From contig JAOARL010000012.1 of the NCBI GenBank assembly GCA_025210555.1, forward strand, positions 55,471-119,470: a stretch of DNA of 64,000 bases, in the 5' to 3' direction. Position numbers and translations under genes: made by a program. Numbering within the stretch: the first letter of the stretch is position 1; each line of letters opens with the position of its first letter. Shown one piece after another: positions 44,249 through 52,980 of this stretch. The notes below the pieces were generated by a model. The model ran no database searches. It was not told the origin of the DNA and worked only from the letters and a program-made list of their open reading frames with translations. Source of the stretch: Clostridia bacterium (lineage in GTDB: Bacteria; Bacillota; Clostridia; Lachnospirales; JAOARL01).

Positions 44249-44839
44249 TTACATTAATTTAGAATAGTACTCAATAATTAGATGATCCTTAATTTCGATA
44301 GGAACTTCATCTCTCTTAGGCATAGCTGTAAGCTTACCACTGAAACTATCTTTATCTTTTTCAATATATGGTAATGTATTACTTAAGTTATCAGTAAAGT
44401 TATCTTTAAATACCTTTTGATCTTTCTTAAGTGAAATAACAGTATTTAAACCAACGCTGAATGAAGGTCTATTTACTTTGCTTCCATCAACAAGGATTAA
44501 TCCATGAGATACCATTTGTCTAGCTTGTCTTAAAGAGTTAGCAAAACCTAGTCTGTAAACCATGTTATCTAATCTTCTTTCAAGTCTTGAAACTAAAACT
44601 TCACCAGTTTGTTCTTTTGATTTAAAAGCCTCTTTAACATAAATCTTAAATTGCTTTTCAAGAACTCCATAGTATTCTTTTAATCTTTGCTTTTCTAAAA
44701 GTTGTAGTCCATATGCAGAAAGTTTCTTAGCTTCTCTAGAATCACTTTCTTTAAATCTATTCATAGCCTTTGAATGTCCATAAACATTAAGACCAAGGCT
44801 TCTACATTTTTTAAAACGTGGACTTCTATTTCTTGCCAT
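44249..44839 (-). CDS. rpsD: 30S ribosomal protein S4
   Basis: S4 is a primary 16S rRNA binding protein that nucleates the small subunit (196 aa). The N-terminus [21 protein letters not shown] and the S4 RNA-binding segment [20 protein letters not shown] followed by [11 protein letters not shown] are diagnostic. Of the N-terminal zinc cysteines only one remains, so it is a zinc-independent type. ATG 44839 follows GAAAGGAGTGATTTG; a longer in-frame start at 44974 would precede the promoter and is rejected. It stands alone, not beside rpsK-rpoA, and may be a second S4 copy. Confidence 0.95.
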   Translation of the reverse strand: MARNRSPRFKKCRSLGLNVYGHSKAMNRFKESDSREAKKLSAYGLQLLEKQRLKEYYGVLEKQFKIYVKEAFKSKEQTGEVLVSRLERRLDNMVYRLGFANSLRQARQMVSHGLILVDGSKVNRPSFSVGLNTVISLKKDQKVFKDNFTDNLSNTLPYIEKDKDSFSGKLTAMPKRDEVPIEIKDHLIIEYYSKLM

Positions 44840-44876
44840 CAAATCACTCCTTTCATTAATATTTAGCAGCACACTT

Positions 44877-44905
44877 AATATACAATATATTTTTATTAAT
44901 GTCAA
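44877..44905 (-). promoter_or_regulatory. rpsD promoter
   Basis: On the minus strand TTGACA (44905-44900), a 17-base spacer and TATATT (44882-44877). Transcription would begin only about 30 bases before the start codon, leaving no room for an S4 autoregulatory leader. Confidence 0.75.
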
Positions 44906-44948
44906 GATATAGTTGACTTTATTCTTCGATAATGATACACTTGTTAAG

Positions 44949-44977
44949 TTGTTAATAGCAGGTGGAATGTCCATAAT
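44949..44977 (+). promoter_or_regulatory. Putative DEAD-box helicase promoter
   Basis: TTGTTA (44949-44954), a 17-base spacer and CATAAT (44972-44977). Confidence 0.5.
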
Positions 44978-45007
44978 ATATTTGTCTGCTATATATAAAA
45001 TAAAAGA

Positions 45008-45068
45008 TTCTAATCGAAATTGTTGCTAAAGGAATTTAATTCCTTTATTTTTATGGTCGGGATTAGAA
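45008..45068 (+). promoter_or_regulatory. Structured 5' leader of the DEAD-box helicase gene
   Basis: An outer stem (TTCTAATC at 45008-45015 with GATTAGAA at 45061-45068) encloses an inner hairpin of TAAAGGAATT and AATTCCTTTA followed by TTTTTAT, which looks like an intrinsic terminator. This may be an attenuator or cold-responsive leader (inference). Confidence 0.5.
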
Positions 45069-45086
45069 AAGAAAGGCGATATATTA

Positions 45087-46751
45087 ATGGAATTTAAAGA
45101 TTTACAGTGTTCAGAGGACACAAAAAAAGCACTAGCGGAGATGGGAATAGTAACAGCTAGTCCTATCCAAGAAAAAGCAATACCTGTTATTATGGAAGGG
45201 AAAGATGTTTTAGGACTTGCTCAAACGGGAACTGGTAAAACAGCAGCATTTGTTATACCTGTTATAGAAAAGGTTGAAGCAGGAGAAAAATATCCTCAAG
45301 TTATAATTGTATGTCCTACAAGAGAACTTGCACTTCAAGTTACAGATGAAGTTGAAAAGATGATTAAATATCATAGAGGAGTAACAAGTATAACTGTATA
45401 TGGTGGAGCACCAATACAAAGACAAATTCAAAAACTTAAAAGAGGGCCACAATTTGTTGTGGGTACACCAGGAAGAATTTTAGATTTAATTAGAAGAAAA
45501 GCGTTAAAATTAGGAATGGTTAACACAGTAATATTAGATGAAGCTGATGAAATGCTTAACATGGGTTTCAAAGAAGATATTGAAACTATACTTGAAAATG
45601 TTGATGATAATAGACAAACTTTATTATTCTCAGCTACTATGTCAAAGCAAATTAAGGCTATAACTAATAGATACTTAGATAATCCAGAGAGAATAGAAAT
45701 AAAGAGAAAAGAAGTAACTTCAAAAAATATAGACCAAAAGTTTATCAAAGTAAACGAAAAAGATAAGATAGAAGTAATATCAAGACTTATGGAAGTTGAT
45801 GATCCAAATCTTTCAATAGTATTCTGTAATACTAAAAGATCTGTTGATGAGGTTGTAGGAAAACTTCAAAAGAAAGGATATATCTGTGATAGAATACATG
45901 GAGATATCAAACAAGAACAAAGAACAGTTGTAATGGAAAGATTTAGAAATGGACATATGGAAATATTAGTTGCTACAGACGTTATGGCAAGAGGAATTGA
46001 CGTAGATGGAGTAGAAACAGTATTTAACTATGATGTGCCACAAGAAAATGAATATTATGTTCATAGAATTGGAAGAACTGGTAGAGCTGGAAACAAGGGA
46101 ACTTCTTATACACTTGTAAATAATAGAGAAAAAAGAAAATTACAAGAAATAACTAAATATATCAAAACTGATATAGCAGAAGTTAAAGCACCAAGCATTG
46201 ATAAAGTAAAGAAAGTTAAGCTTCAAAAGTTTGTTGCTAACCTTGAAAAAGAATTAGAAAACAAAGCAGAACTTAATGAATACATTGAGTTTTTACAAAC
46301 TACAGATTTAGCTAAACATAATGTTTATGAAATAGTAGCTGCATTCTTTAAGAATGAGATAAGTGGAAAGTTCTTAGCTGATATATCAGATGTTAACAGC
46401 TCAAGAGATAGGGGAAGAGACTCAAGAGGAAGCAGAGATAGAGGAAGAGATTCAAGAGGTAGTAGAAGAGAATCAGGATCTAGAAGATCAAGATCTAATG
46501 GAGATATGACAAGAATGTTTATAACACTTGGAAGTAGAGATAACATTAGAAAAGGTGATATAGTAGGAGCTGTTGCAGACAAATCTAATATCACAGGAGA
46601 TATGATAGGAGATATAGAAATACTTAAAAACTTTAGTTTTGTTGAAATTGAGCAAGGTGCTGCTGAAAAAGTACTTAAAGCTATGGATGGAAATACAATT
46701 AAAGGTAAAAAAGTTAATTTTGAAATATCTACAGGTAAAAAGAAAAAATAA
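45087..46751 (+). CDS. DEAD-box RNA helicase with DbpA-type RNA-binding domain
   Basis: The 554-aa ATP-dependent RNA helicase has all core motifs: Q motif SPIQEKAIPVI, Walker A AQTGTGKT, PTRELALQV, DEAD in VILDEADEML, SAT in LFSATMS and HRIGRTGRAG. After the core there is an Arg/Ser/Asp/Gly-rich linker (about 435-470) with repeated RGRDSRGS units. A C-terminal DbpA/YxiN-like RRM (MTRMFITLGSRDNIRKGDIV...IGDIEILKNFSFVEI) follows. It fits the CsdA/CshA class that acts in ribosome assembly and RNA decay, often cold-induced. The leader upstream is structured. Confidence 0.94.
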   Translation: MEFKDLQCSEDTKKALAEMGIVTASPIQEKAIPVIMEGKDVLGLAQTGTGKTAAFVIPVIEKVEAGEKYPQVIIVCPTRELALQVTDEVEKMIKYHRGVTSITVYGGAPIQRQIQKLKRGPQFVVGTPGRILDLIRRKALKLGMVNTVILDEADEMLNMGFKEDIETILENVDDNRQTLLFSATMSKQIKAITNRYLDNPERIEIKRKEVTSKNIDQKFIKVNEKDKIEVISRLMEVDDPNLSIVFCNTKRSVDEVVGKLQKKGYICDRIHGDIKQEQRTVVMERFRNGHMEILVATDVMARGIDVDGVETVFNYDVPQENEYYVHRIGRTGRAGNKGTSYTLVNNREKRKLQEITKYIKTDIAEVKAPSIDKVKKVKLQKFVANLEKELENKAELNEYIEFLQTTDLAKHNVYEIVAAFFKNEISGKFLADISDVNSSRDRGRDSRGSRDRGRDSRGSRRESGSRRSRSNGDMTRMFITLGSRDNIRKGDIVGAVADKSNITGDMIGDIEILKNFSFVEIEQGAAEKVLKAMDGNTIKGKKVNFEISTGKKKK

Positions 46752-46782
46752 GTATATGAGAAATACTCGTTAATTTGAAATA

Positions 46783-46826
46783 AAAAGAGTGCTTGTTTCT
46801 AAAATGGAAACAAGCACTCTTTTATT
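46783..46826 (+). terminator. Strong intrinsic terminator after the DEAD-box helicase gene
   Basis: The arms at 46788-46800 and 46806-46818 (AGTGCTTGTTTCT and GGAAACAAGCACT) enclose AAAAT, with A's before and T's after. A near-identical hairpin lies inside the next gene at 47146-47176. Confidence 0.92.
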
Positions 46827-46960
46827 AAATGCAATAGTAAGCATTTATAAAATAATTTATATATTTTGGTGATTATAAAGATGTAGTTTGTATAAATAGT
46901 ATAGATAAAAATTGTTGGATAGTGTAAAATTTAATAAGATGACTAAAGGAGGCAATTGGT

Positions 46961-47983
46961 TTGGAAAGGGAATTAAATTTTTTAATATATAAGGTTGAAA
47001 AAGATAATGTAGATATCAAAGCTATAGTCAAGGATGAAACTATATGGTTAACTCAAAAGATGATGGGCGAATTATTTGGTGTTCAAAAAGCTGCGATTAG
47101 TAAGCATTTAAGAAATGTTTTTAATGAAGGTGAATTGCTAGAAGAAGTGGTTGTTTCCAAAATGGAAACAACCACTGAACATGGAGCAATAAAAGGAAAA
47201 AAACAGAGAACAGTAACTAATTTTTATAATTTAGATGCTATCATTTCTGTTGGATATAGAGTTAATTCATCAAAAGCAACGAGTTTTAGAATCTGGGCGA
47301 CGAGTGTATTAAGAGAATATATGGTTAAAGGTTTCGTTATGAATGATGAAAGATTGAAACAAGGTGAACAGGTATTTAAAAAAGATTATTTTAAAGAGTT
47401 ATTAGAACGTGTACGTTCTATAAGAGCGAGTGAAAGACGTATATGGCAGCAAGTGACGGATATTTTTGCAGAATGTAGTATTGATTATAATGATAAATCA
47501 GTAACAACTAGAGAGTTCTATGCTATGATTCAAAATAAATTTCATTTTGCGATTACAGGACATACAGCTGCGGAAATTATTAATGAAAAGGCTGATAATA
47601 CAAAAGAATATATGGGGCTTTCAACATGGAAAAATGCACCGGATGGAAGAATATTAAAGTCAGATGTAACAATTGCTAAAAATTATTTAGAAAAAGGTGA
47701 TATAAGAAAGTTAGAAAGAGCTGTATCAGGTTACTTTGATTATATTGAAGACTTGATTGAACGAGAAAATACTTTTACTATGGAAGAATTCGCTGAAAGC
47801 ATAAATGCATTTTTATCATTTAGAAGGTATGAAATATTGGAAGGTTTTGGAAAGATAACAAAGAAAAAAGCTGATGAAAAGGCAGTGAATGAATATAATC
47901 AATACAATAAGAAACAGCATATTGTATCAGATTTTGATAAAGAAATAAAAAGAATTATTGACAAACAAAAAAGAACTATCTAG
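46961..47983 (+). CDS. RhuM family protein
   Basis: The 340-aa protein belongs to the RhuM (virulence RhuM/DUF-type) family found in many bacterial accessory regions; its molecular function is not established. The signature is KDETIWLTQKMMGELFGVQK then AAISKHLRNVF near residues 25-60, a helix-turn-helix-like stretch, followed by TVTNFYNLDAIISVGYRVNS and FRIWATSVLREYMVKGF. The C-terminal half is helical. TTG 46961 is supported by AAAGGAGG about 8 bases upstream. The VVSKMETTTEH segment is encoded by a perfect 13-bp inverted repeat. Confidence 0.92.
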   Translation: MERELNFLIYKVEKDNVDIKAIVKDETIWLTQKMMGELFGVQKAAISKHLRNVFNEGELLEEVVVSKMETTTEHGAIKGKKQRTVTNFYNLDAIISVGYRVNSSKATSFRIWATSVLREYMVKGFVMNDERLKQGEQVFKKDYFKELLERVRSIRASERRIWQQVTDIFAECSIDYNDKSVTTREFYAMIQNKFHFAITGHTAAEIINEKADNTKEYMGLSTWKNAPDGRILKSDVTIAKNYLEKGDIRKLERAVSGYFDYIEDLIERENTFTMEEFAESINAFLSFRRYEILEGFGKITKKKADEKAVNEYNQYNKKQHIVSDFDKEIKRIIDKQKRTI

Positions 47984-47999
47984 GGATAGTTCTTTTTTT
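47968..47999 (+). terminator. Intrinsic terminator overlapping the RhuM stop
   Basis: AAGAACTATC (47971-47980) pairs with GATAGTTCTT (47985-47994), followed by T's; the loop holds the stop codon TAG. Confidence 0.88.
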
Positions 48000-48042
48000 G
48001 TCCCTTGTGTAGTGGTAAAATTAATAAAAGGAGATGGTGAGG

Positions 48043-48858
48043 ATGGAAATAAAGGATATTCAAAAAATTCTATTTGTAAGCTCATCTTTTATTGAAAAAC
48101 TAGAAAAAGAAGGAATTATAGAGACTAAAAAAATAGAAGATAACCTTATTTATAAAGTGTTTTTATGTGATTTATTATTAAAGGATAATAAAATTAAGAT
48201 TGATGACTTGAAAGATATTAATAAACTTAAAGGGATATATCCTAATCTTAGTAAATGCATTGAAAAAACAATGAAGCTGGAATTAAATTTAAGTGATAAA
48301 CTTAATTATTTTGGCAAAGAAATTGGAAAGTTTAAAGTTGAAAAAGTAGAGTTTGATAAAGAAGAAATAGTTGTTAAAGGCAAGGTGAAACCAGGGGAAT
48401 TAAGTAAATTTAATGGGTATGAGGAAAAATATAAAATTAAGTGCAAAGGTGTTAAAGAATACAAAGTAGAGAGTAATGAAATTGGGTTCTTGAATATATA
48501 TAATGAACATATATTACTTAAAGATTATAATGAAGATATGTACTCTTTATCATTTAATGGTAGCGCAAGTGATTTGAATGAAATAGAAGACAAGATTAAA
48601 AATGTGTTCAATAACGAAATGGATTACTTGAGAAATATTGAGAGGTATATAGGTTATGATAAATCTGTTAAGAGTATTATAAAAGCTGGCTTTGGAACTT
48701 TTGCATACGGACCAGAGAGTATAATGGGGCTATTTAAAAGTATATTAGATGAATATAAAATAAAGTCTGGATTAATAAAAGAACAGGATAAAGAAAAACT
48801 TAAAGTAATTATAATGGATGGGTCATATATTATCTGTGAGGAAATTAATGTCAAATAA
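48043..48858 (+). CDS. Hypothetical protein, 271 aa, unrecognised
   Basis: This is a Lys/Glu-rich soluble protein with no membrane segment. The first 65 residues (IKDIQKILFVSSSFIEKLEK then EGII) could form a MerR-like winged helix, judged only from the pattern. The middle (about 85-190) looks beta-rich with alternating Val/Lys, and the C-terminal 80 residues are helical. No catalytic motif or known family is recognised. ATG 48043 is chosen because AAGGAG at 48028-48033 is 9 bases upstream. It stands between RhuM and another unknown gene. Confidence 0.65.
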   Translation: MEIKDIQKILFVSSSFIEKLEKEGIIETKKIEDNLIYKVFLCDLLLKDNKIKIDDLKDINKLKGIYPNLSKCIEKTMKLELNLSDKLNYFGKEIGKFKVEKVEFDKEEIVVKGKVKPGELSKFNGYEEKYKIKCKGVKEYKVESNEIGFLNIYNEHILLKDYNEDMYSLSFNGSASDLNEIEDKIKNVFNNEMDYLRNIERYIGYDKSVKSIIKAGFGTFAYGPESIMGLFKSILDEYKIKSGLIKEQDKEKLKVIIMDGSYIICEEINVK

Positions 48859-48861
48859 GTG

Positions 48862-48889
48862 TTGAAAATATTCAGAAAAAGAGTAAAAT
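48862..48889 (+). promoter_or_regulatory. Putative promoter upstream of the 173-aa unknown gene
   Basis: TTGAAA (48862-48867), a 16-base spacer and TAAAAT (48884-48889). Confidence 0.45.
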
Positions 48890-48921
48890 ATAAGTATATA
48901 AAATAATTGGAGATGATTTAT

Positions 48922-49443
48922 ATGAGCTCAACAAGTGTTGTGGAACGCACATCAGGGTATGAGGACATAGAAGTTAATGAAAATTTGAAGATAGGAATGC
49001 TTAAAGTAACTGATGAAGAGTATAATACTTGTGAAATTGAAGTCGGTTACAATTATAATGGATACTTAATAGGTGAAGTAAATGCTGAAAAGAGTGCGTA
49101 TGTGGGTGTTCTTGAAAACTCAAAACTATTAAGATGCTTAGTTAGTAAAAGTGAAAATCTAGAGGATGTAATAGGTACTAATGTTGTTGTAACTAAGTAT
49201 AGTAAAAATTCATATCAGATCGATAACTTTATTGCATTTCATAATATTGTAGATATAGAGTGGGAACCTTGTTATGAAAGAATATGTAGTTTATATTTTA
49301 GAGATGAATATAGAGAAAATGGATATATAGTTCCAGAATTTATTTCAGTATCAGATTACTCTGTTTGTGAAAAATGTTCGGGGGATGAAGATATTAAGTT
49401 ATATAATATAGGAAAAGAAGAAGAATTTGTGCTAGCTTCATAG
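48922..49443 (+). CDS. Hypothetical protein, 173 aa, unrecognised
   Basis: This is an acidic soluble protein that I do not recognise. The central half is probably beta-rich (CEIEVGYNYNGYLIGEVNAE). The C-terminal third carries five Cys and several aromatic residues, ending with CEKCSGDED, a single CxxC. GGAGATGATTTATATG supports ATG 48922. It has its own promoter-like sequence, and the next promoter (alanine T-box) starts directly after the stop, so it is probably monocistronic. Confidence 0.65.
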   Translation: MSSTSVVERTSGYEDIEVNENLKIGMLKVTDEEYNTCEIEVGYNYNGYLIGEVNAEKSAYVGVLENSKLLRCLVSKSENLEDVIGTNVVVTKYSKNSYQIDNFIAFHNIVDIEWEPCYERICSLYFRDEYRENGYIVPEFISVSDYSVCEKCSGDEDIKLYNIGKEEEFVLAS

Positions 49444-49446
49444 CTA

Positions 49447-49474
49447 TTGACAAATATCTTAAATCATATATAAT
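49447..49474 (+). promoter_or_regulatory. Promoter of the alanine T-box transcript
   Basis: TTGACA (49447-49452), a 16-base spacer and TATAAT (49469-49474). The elements and spacer length are the same as for the hisS-aspS T-box promoter. Confidence 0.85.
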
Positions 49475-49481
49475 TAGTGAA

Positions 49482-49704
49482 TAGATTACCGATGATAAAG
49501 AGGAGTAAGTAATATAGATTTTTAGAGAGAAAGCGGTTGGTGTAAGCTTTTAAATACTAATTACTGAAGCAGCTTTTGAGGTTCTTATTTGAAATTAAGT
49601 ATGATAAGACGTATACCTGCGTTAAAGGTTTCGAGTTGAATGAGAAATCATTAACTAGGGTGGTACCGCGGATTATATTCGTCCCTTTTATAGGGGCGTT
49701 TTTT
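49482..49704 (+). promoter_or_regulatory. Alanine T-box riboswitch
   Basis: The T-box sequence AGGGTGGTACCGCG is at 49657-49670. Stem I landmarks (AGAGAGAAAGCGGTTGGTG) start near 49524. The specifier GCA (Ala) is at 49569-49571. The bulge TGGT (49661-49664) ends in T, which pairs with the A discriminator of tRNA-Ala. The terminator arms CGTCCC and GGGGCG (49680 onwards) lead into a T-run. Downstream genes are the DUF3795 protein and alaS. Confidence 0.95.
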
Positions 49705-49727
49705 ATTTCTGAAATTTTGGGGGTTTT

Positions 49728-50267
49728 ATGGGGAGAGAACGAAGATATCCTGAAATAGGTGGCTGTGGAATTAATTGTTCTTTGTGTCCTAAAAAATATA
49801 CAGTAGGGAAGTCACAATGTGATGGATGCTGCAGTAAAGGTTTTTGGGATGAGTTAAGGATGTGTCCAATGGCCAGTTGTTTGTTAAAGTCAGATAAAGA
49901 GTTTTGCTATGAATGTGAACTTTACCCATGTGAGAAGAATATAAAGTTTCAAAAATGGGATTCTTTTGTTTCACATGAAAAGACATTAGATGTTTTAGGT
50001 AAGTTAAAAGTAGAGGGACTTAATAAGTATTTAGGTGAACTTGAAATAAGAGAGAAAATATTTAAGGAGTTAGTTGAAAAGTATAACAATGGCAGAATGA
50101 AAACTTTTTACTCTAGAGTAGTAATTCTATTTGAACTTTCAGCACTAGAAGAAATTCATAGAAATATAACTAGTAATTATAGCCAATATGATAAAGAAAT
50201 AAAAGATTATATTAAAATTGTAGCAATAGAAAATAATATAAATTTAAAATCGAGAAAGGGAGTATAA
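49728..50267 (+). CDS. DUF3795 cysteine-rich protein in the alaS operon
   Basis: The 179-aa protein has an N-terminal Cys-rich region with the pattern CGINCSLCP, CDGCCSKGFWDELRMCPMAS then C, and CYECELYPC, as in DUF3795 proteins, which may bind a metal or iron-sulfur cluster. The C-terminal 110 residues are helical and Lys/Glu-rich. The ATG is preceded by GGGGGTTTT. It is the first gene after the alanine T-box terminator and ends 1 base before alaS, so it shares the alanine-tRNA-dependent control. A role linked to Ala or tRNA-Ala is possible but unproven. Confidence 0.8.
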   Translation: MGRERRYPEIGGCGINCSLCPKKYTVGKSQCDGCCSKGFWDELRMCPMASCLLKSDKEFCYECELYPCEKNIKFQKWDSFVSHEKTLDVLGKLKVEGLNKYLGELEIREKIFKELVEKYNNGRMKTFYSRVVILFELSALEEIHRNITSNYSQYDKEIKDYIKIVAIENNINLKSRKGV

Positions 50268-50268
50268 T

Positions 50269-52899
50269 ATGAAATATTTAGGAGCAAATGAAATAAGAGA
50301 AAGATATTTAAGTTTCTTTGAATCAAAGGATCATTTAAGACTTAAAAGTGCATCTTTAGTTCCACAAAATGATAAGAGTTTACTTCTTATAAATTCTGGT
50401 ATGGCACCACTTAAGCCATATTTTACGGGATTAGAAGTTCCACCAAACAAAAGGGTGGTTACAGCACAAAAGTGTATTAGAACTATAGATATAGATGATG
50501 TAGGAAAGGATGCAAGACATTTATCGTTCTTTGAAATGATGGGTAACTTCTCATTTGGAGATTACTTCAAAGAAGAAGCTATAAAGTGGTCTTGGGAATT
50601 CTTAACTAAAGAAATGGAACTTGATATAGATAAGCTTTGGGCAACTGTTTATTTAGATGATGATGAAGCATTTGGTATATGGGAAAATGTAATAGGAGTA
50701 CCTAAAGAAAAAATTGTTAGGCTTGGTAAAGATGATAACTTCTGGGAAGTTGGAGTAGGACCATGTGGACCTTGTTCAGAGATATACTATGATAGAGGTG
50801 AAAAATACTCTTGTGGTGATCCTAACTGTAAGCCAGGATGTGATTGTGATAGATATATGGAAATATGGAATAATGTATTTACACAATACTTTAGAGAAGA
50901 AGATGGTTCTTATTCAGAACTTGATCAAAAGAATATTGATACAGGATTAGGTCTTGAGAGAATGGCAACAGTTTTACAAGAAGTAGATTCAGTATTTGAT
51001 ATTGATACATTAAAAGAGATTAGAGATAAAGTTTGTGAGATAGCTGGAACTGATTATAATGCAGATCCTAAGAAAGATGTATCTATTAGAATAATAGCAG
51101 ATCATGCTAGATCAATTACGTTCATGACTTCAGACGGTATTATTCCATCAAACGAAGGAAGAGGATACATATTAAGAAGATTACTTAGAAGAGCTGCAAG
51201 ACATGGTAAGATTCTTGGAATAAATGATTTATTCTTAGAAGAAATAGTTGAAGTTGTAATTAGAAATTCAAGTTTTGAATATAGTGAGCTTGAAGAAAAG
51301 AGAGACTATATCTTAAAGGTTATTAAAATAGAAGAAGAAAGATTCTATGAAACTTTAGATCAAGGACTTGAAATACTTAAGAGTTATATGGAAGAATTAA
51401 AAGGGAAAGATACTTTATCTGGAGATAAAGCATTTAAGCTTTATGATACATATGGATTCCCATTTGATCTTACTAAAGAAATTTTAGAGGAAAATAATCT
51501 TAGTGTTGATGAAGCTGCATTTAAAGTAGAAATGAATGAGCAAAAAGAGAGAGCAAGAAGCGCTAGAGCTAAATCAGATTTTATGGGAGCCGATGATAAT
51601 ATATTCAATAGTTTAGATAAGACGATTCAAACTGAGTTTGTTGGATATGATGAATTAGAAGTTTCAGAGGAAATTTTAGAGATAGCTATGGATGACAAAG
51701 TTATAAATGTATTAACAGCACCACAAAAAGGATATATAGTATCTTCAAAAACTCCATTTTACGCTGAAGGTGGAGGTCAAACAGGAGACAAAGGATATAT
51801 TGACACAGAAACAGGGAGAGCTAATGTTTATGACTGTAAGAAGGTAAGCGGAAATAAATATGTTCATTATGTAGAAGTTCATGATGGTGTTTTAGAAGTA
51901 GGGCAAAGCGCTAAGTTTGTTGTAGATAAGAAACTCAGAGGTGCTACTGCTAAAAATCATACTGCAACACATTTGCTTCAAAAAGCACTTAAGCAAGTTG
52001 TTGGAAATCACGTAGAACAATCAGGTTCTTTTGTATCAGAAGAAAAGTTAAGATTTGACTTTACTCATTTTGAAGGATTAACTCATGATGAGATTTCTAA
52101 AGCAGAAGATATGGTAAATGAAAAGATCTTTGAGGCATTAGTTGTTAGTGTTGCAGAGATGCCAATAGATGAAGCAAGAGCTAAAGGAGCAATGGCACTA
52201 TTTGGTGAAAAATATGGAGATGTTGTAAGGGTAGTAGAAGCTGGAGATTATAGTATAGAACTTTGTGGAGGAACACATGTAAATAATACTTCTGAAATCG
52301 GGTTATTTAAAATACTTTCTGAAACAGGAGTTGCAGCTGGAGTTAGAAGAATAGAAGCTGTAACAGGTATGGAAGCAGTTAATTATTTTAAAAAGCAAGA
52401 TGAGAAGGTTAAAGAACTAGAAGATACTCTAAAAACTAAAGAAGTTATTAGCAAAGTGGATTCTTTGATGAAAGAATTAAGGATAACTAATAAAGAAGTA
52501 GAAATTTTAAAATCTAAGTTAGCATCATCAGGAATTGATGAAGTGGTAAATTCAAGTGAGAATGTCGAAGGAATTAACTTAATTGTTTTTAGAAGTGATG
52601 AAATGGATATGAATGGGTTAAGAGATTTTGGAGATAAACTTAAGAATAAAGTTGAAAACAGCTTTATAGTATTAGCTTCAGGAATAAATGGAAAAGTTTC
52701 ATTAGTAGCTATGGCATCAGATGAAGCTATGAGTAAAGGTGCTAATGCAGGAGGGATAATCAAAGAAATATCAGCAATAGTAGGCGGTGGCGGCGGTGGT
52801 CGTCCCAATATGGCACAAGCTGGTGGATCAGATATAACTAAAATAGATGAGGCGCTAAATACAGTAAAAAGCAAATTACTATTGCAATTAGGTAAATAA
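50269..52899 (+). CDS. alaS: Alanine--tRNA ligase
   Basis: AlaRS charges tRNA-Ala (876 aa, full length). The class II core has RYLSFFESKDH, INSGMAPLKPYFTG and ARHLSFFEMMGNFSFGDYFK. The zinc-type editing domain contains HTATHLLQKAL near residue 565 and ELCGGTHV near 665. The C-terminal C-Ala domain carries GGGGGRPNMAQAGG, a typical glycine-rich DHHA1 motif. GAAAGGGAG precedes the ATG. It is controlled by the upstream alanine T-box together with the DUF3795 gene. Confidence 0.98.
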   Translation: MKYLGANEIRERYLSFFESKDHLRLKSASLVPQNDKSLLLINSGMAPLKPYFTGLEVPPNKRVVTAQKCIRTIDIDDVGKDARHLSFFEMMGNFSFGDYFKEEAIKWSWEFLTKEMELDIDKLWATVYLDDDEAFGIWENVIGVPKEKIVRLGKDDNFWEVGVGPCGPCSEIYYDRGEKYSCGDPNCKPGCDCDRYMEIWNNVFTQYFREEDGSYSELDQKNIDTGLGLERMATVLQEVDSVFDIDTLKEIRDKVCEIAGTDYNADPKKDVSIRIIADHARSITFMTSDGIIPSNEGRGYILRRLLRRAARHGKILGINDLFLEEIVEVVIRNSSFEYSELEEKRDYILKVIKIEEERFYETLDQGLEILKSYMEELKGKDTLSGDKAFKLYDTYGFPFDLTKEILEENNLSVDEAAFKVEMNEQKERARSARAKSDFMGADDNIFNSLDKTIQTEFVGYDELEVSEEILEIAMDDKVINVLTAPQKGYIVSSKTPFYAEGGGQTGDKGYIDTETGRANVYDCKKVSGNKYVHYVEVHDGVLEVGQSAKFVVDKKLRGATAKNHTATHLLQKALKQVVGNHVEQSGSFVSEEKLRFDFTHFEGLTHDEISKAEDMVNEKIFEALVVSVAEMPIDEARAKGAMALFGEKYGDVVRVVEAGDYSIELCGGTHVNNTSEIGLFKILSETGVAAGVRRIEAVTGMEAVNYFKKQDEKVKELEDTLKTKEVISKVDSLMKELRITNKEVEILKSKLASSGIDEVVNSSENVEGINLIVFRSDEMDMNGLRDFGDKLKNKVENSFIVLASGINGKVSLVAMASDEAMSKGANAGGIIKEISAIVGGGGGGRPNMAQAGGSDITKIDEALNTVKSKLLLQLGK

Positions 52900-52924
52900 T
52901 GTTTTAAAATAAAGTAAAATTGTA

Positions 52925-52953
52925 TTGACTAGCTGTATTCTTTTATATATACT
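52925..52953 (+). promoter_or_regulatory. yqeY promoter
   Basis: TTGACT (52925-52930), a 17-base spacer and TATACT (52948-52953). Confidence 0.7.
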
Positions 52954-52980
52954 AGTTAAGTGCAAGAAGGAGCAAGCAAT

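Noticed and set aside
44840..44974. N-terminal extension of S4
   Set aside because: It would run through the TTGACA-TATATT promoter, and the canonical MARNRSP start with a strong ribosome site is at 44839.
46380..46500. Repeat element in the DEAD-box helicase gene
   Set aside because: The AGAGGAAGCAGAG-type repeats simply encode the Arg/Ser/Asp/Gly-rich linker normal for such helicases.
52383..52874. Long minus-strand frame inside alaS
   Set aside because: It is a Ser/Pro/Leu-rich mirror of AT-rich coding sequence, without a ribosome site. Similar antisense frames at 2550-2942, 29965-30492 and 46325-46594 are rejected for the same reason.
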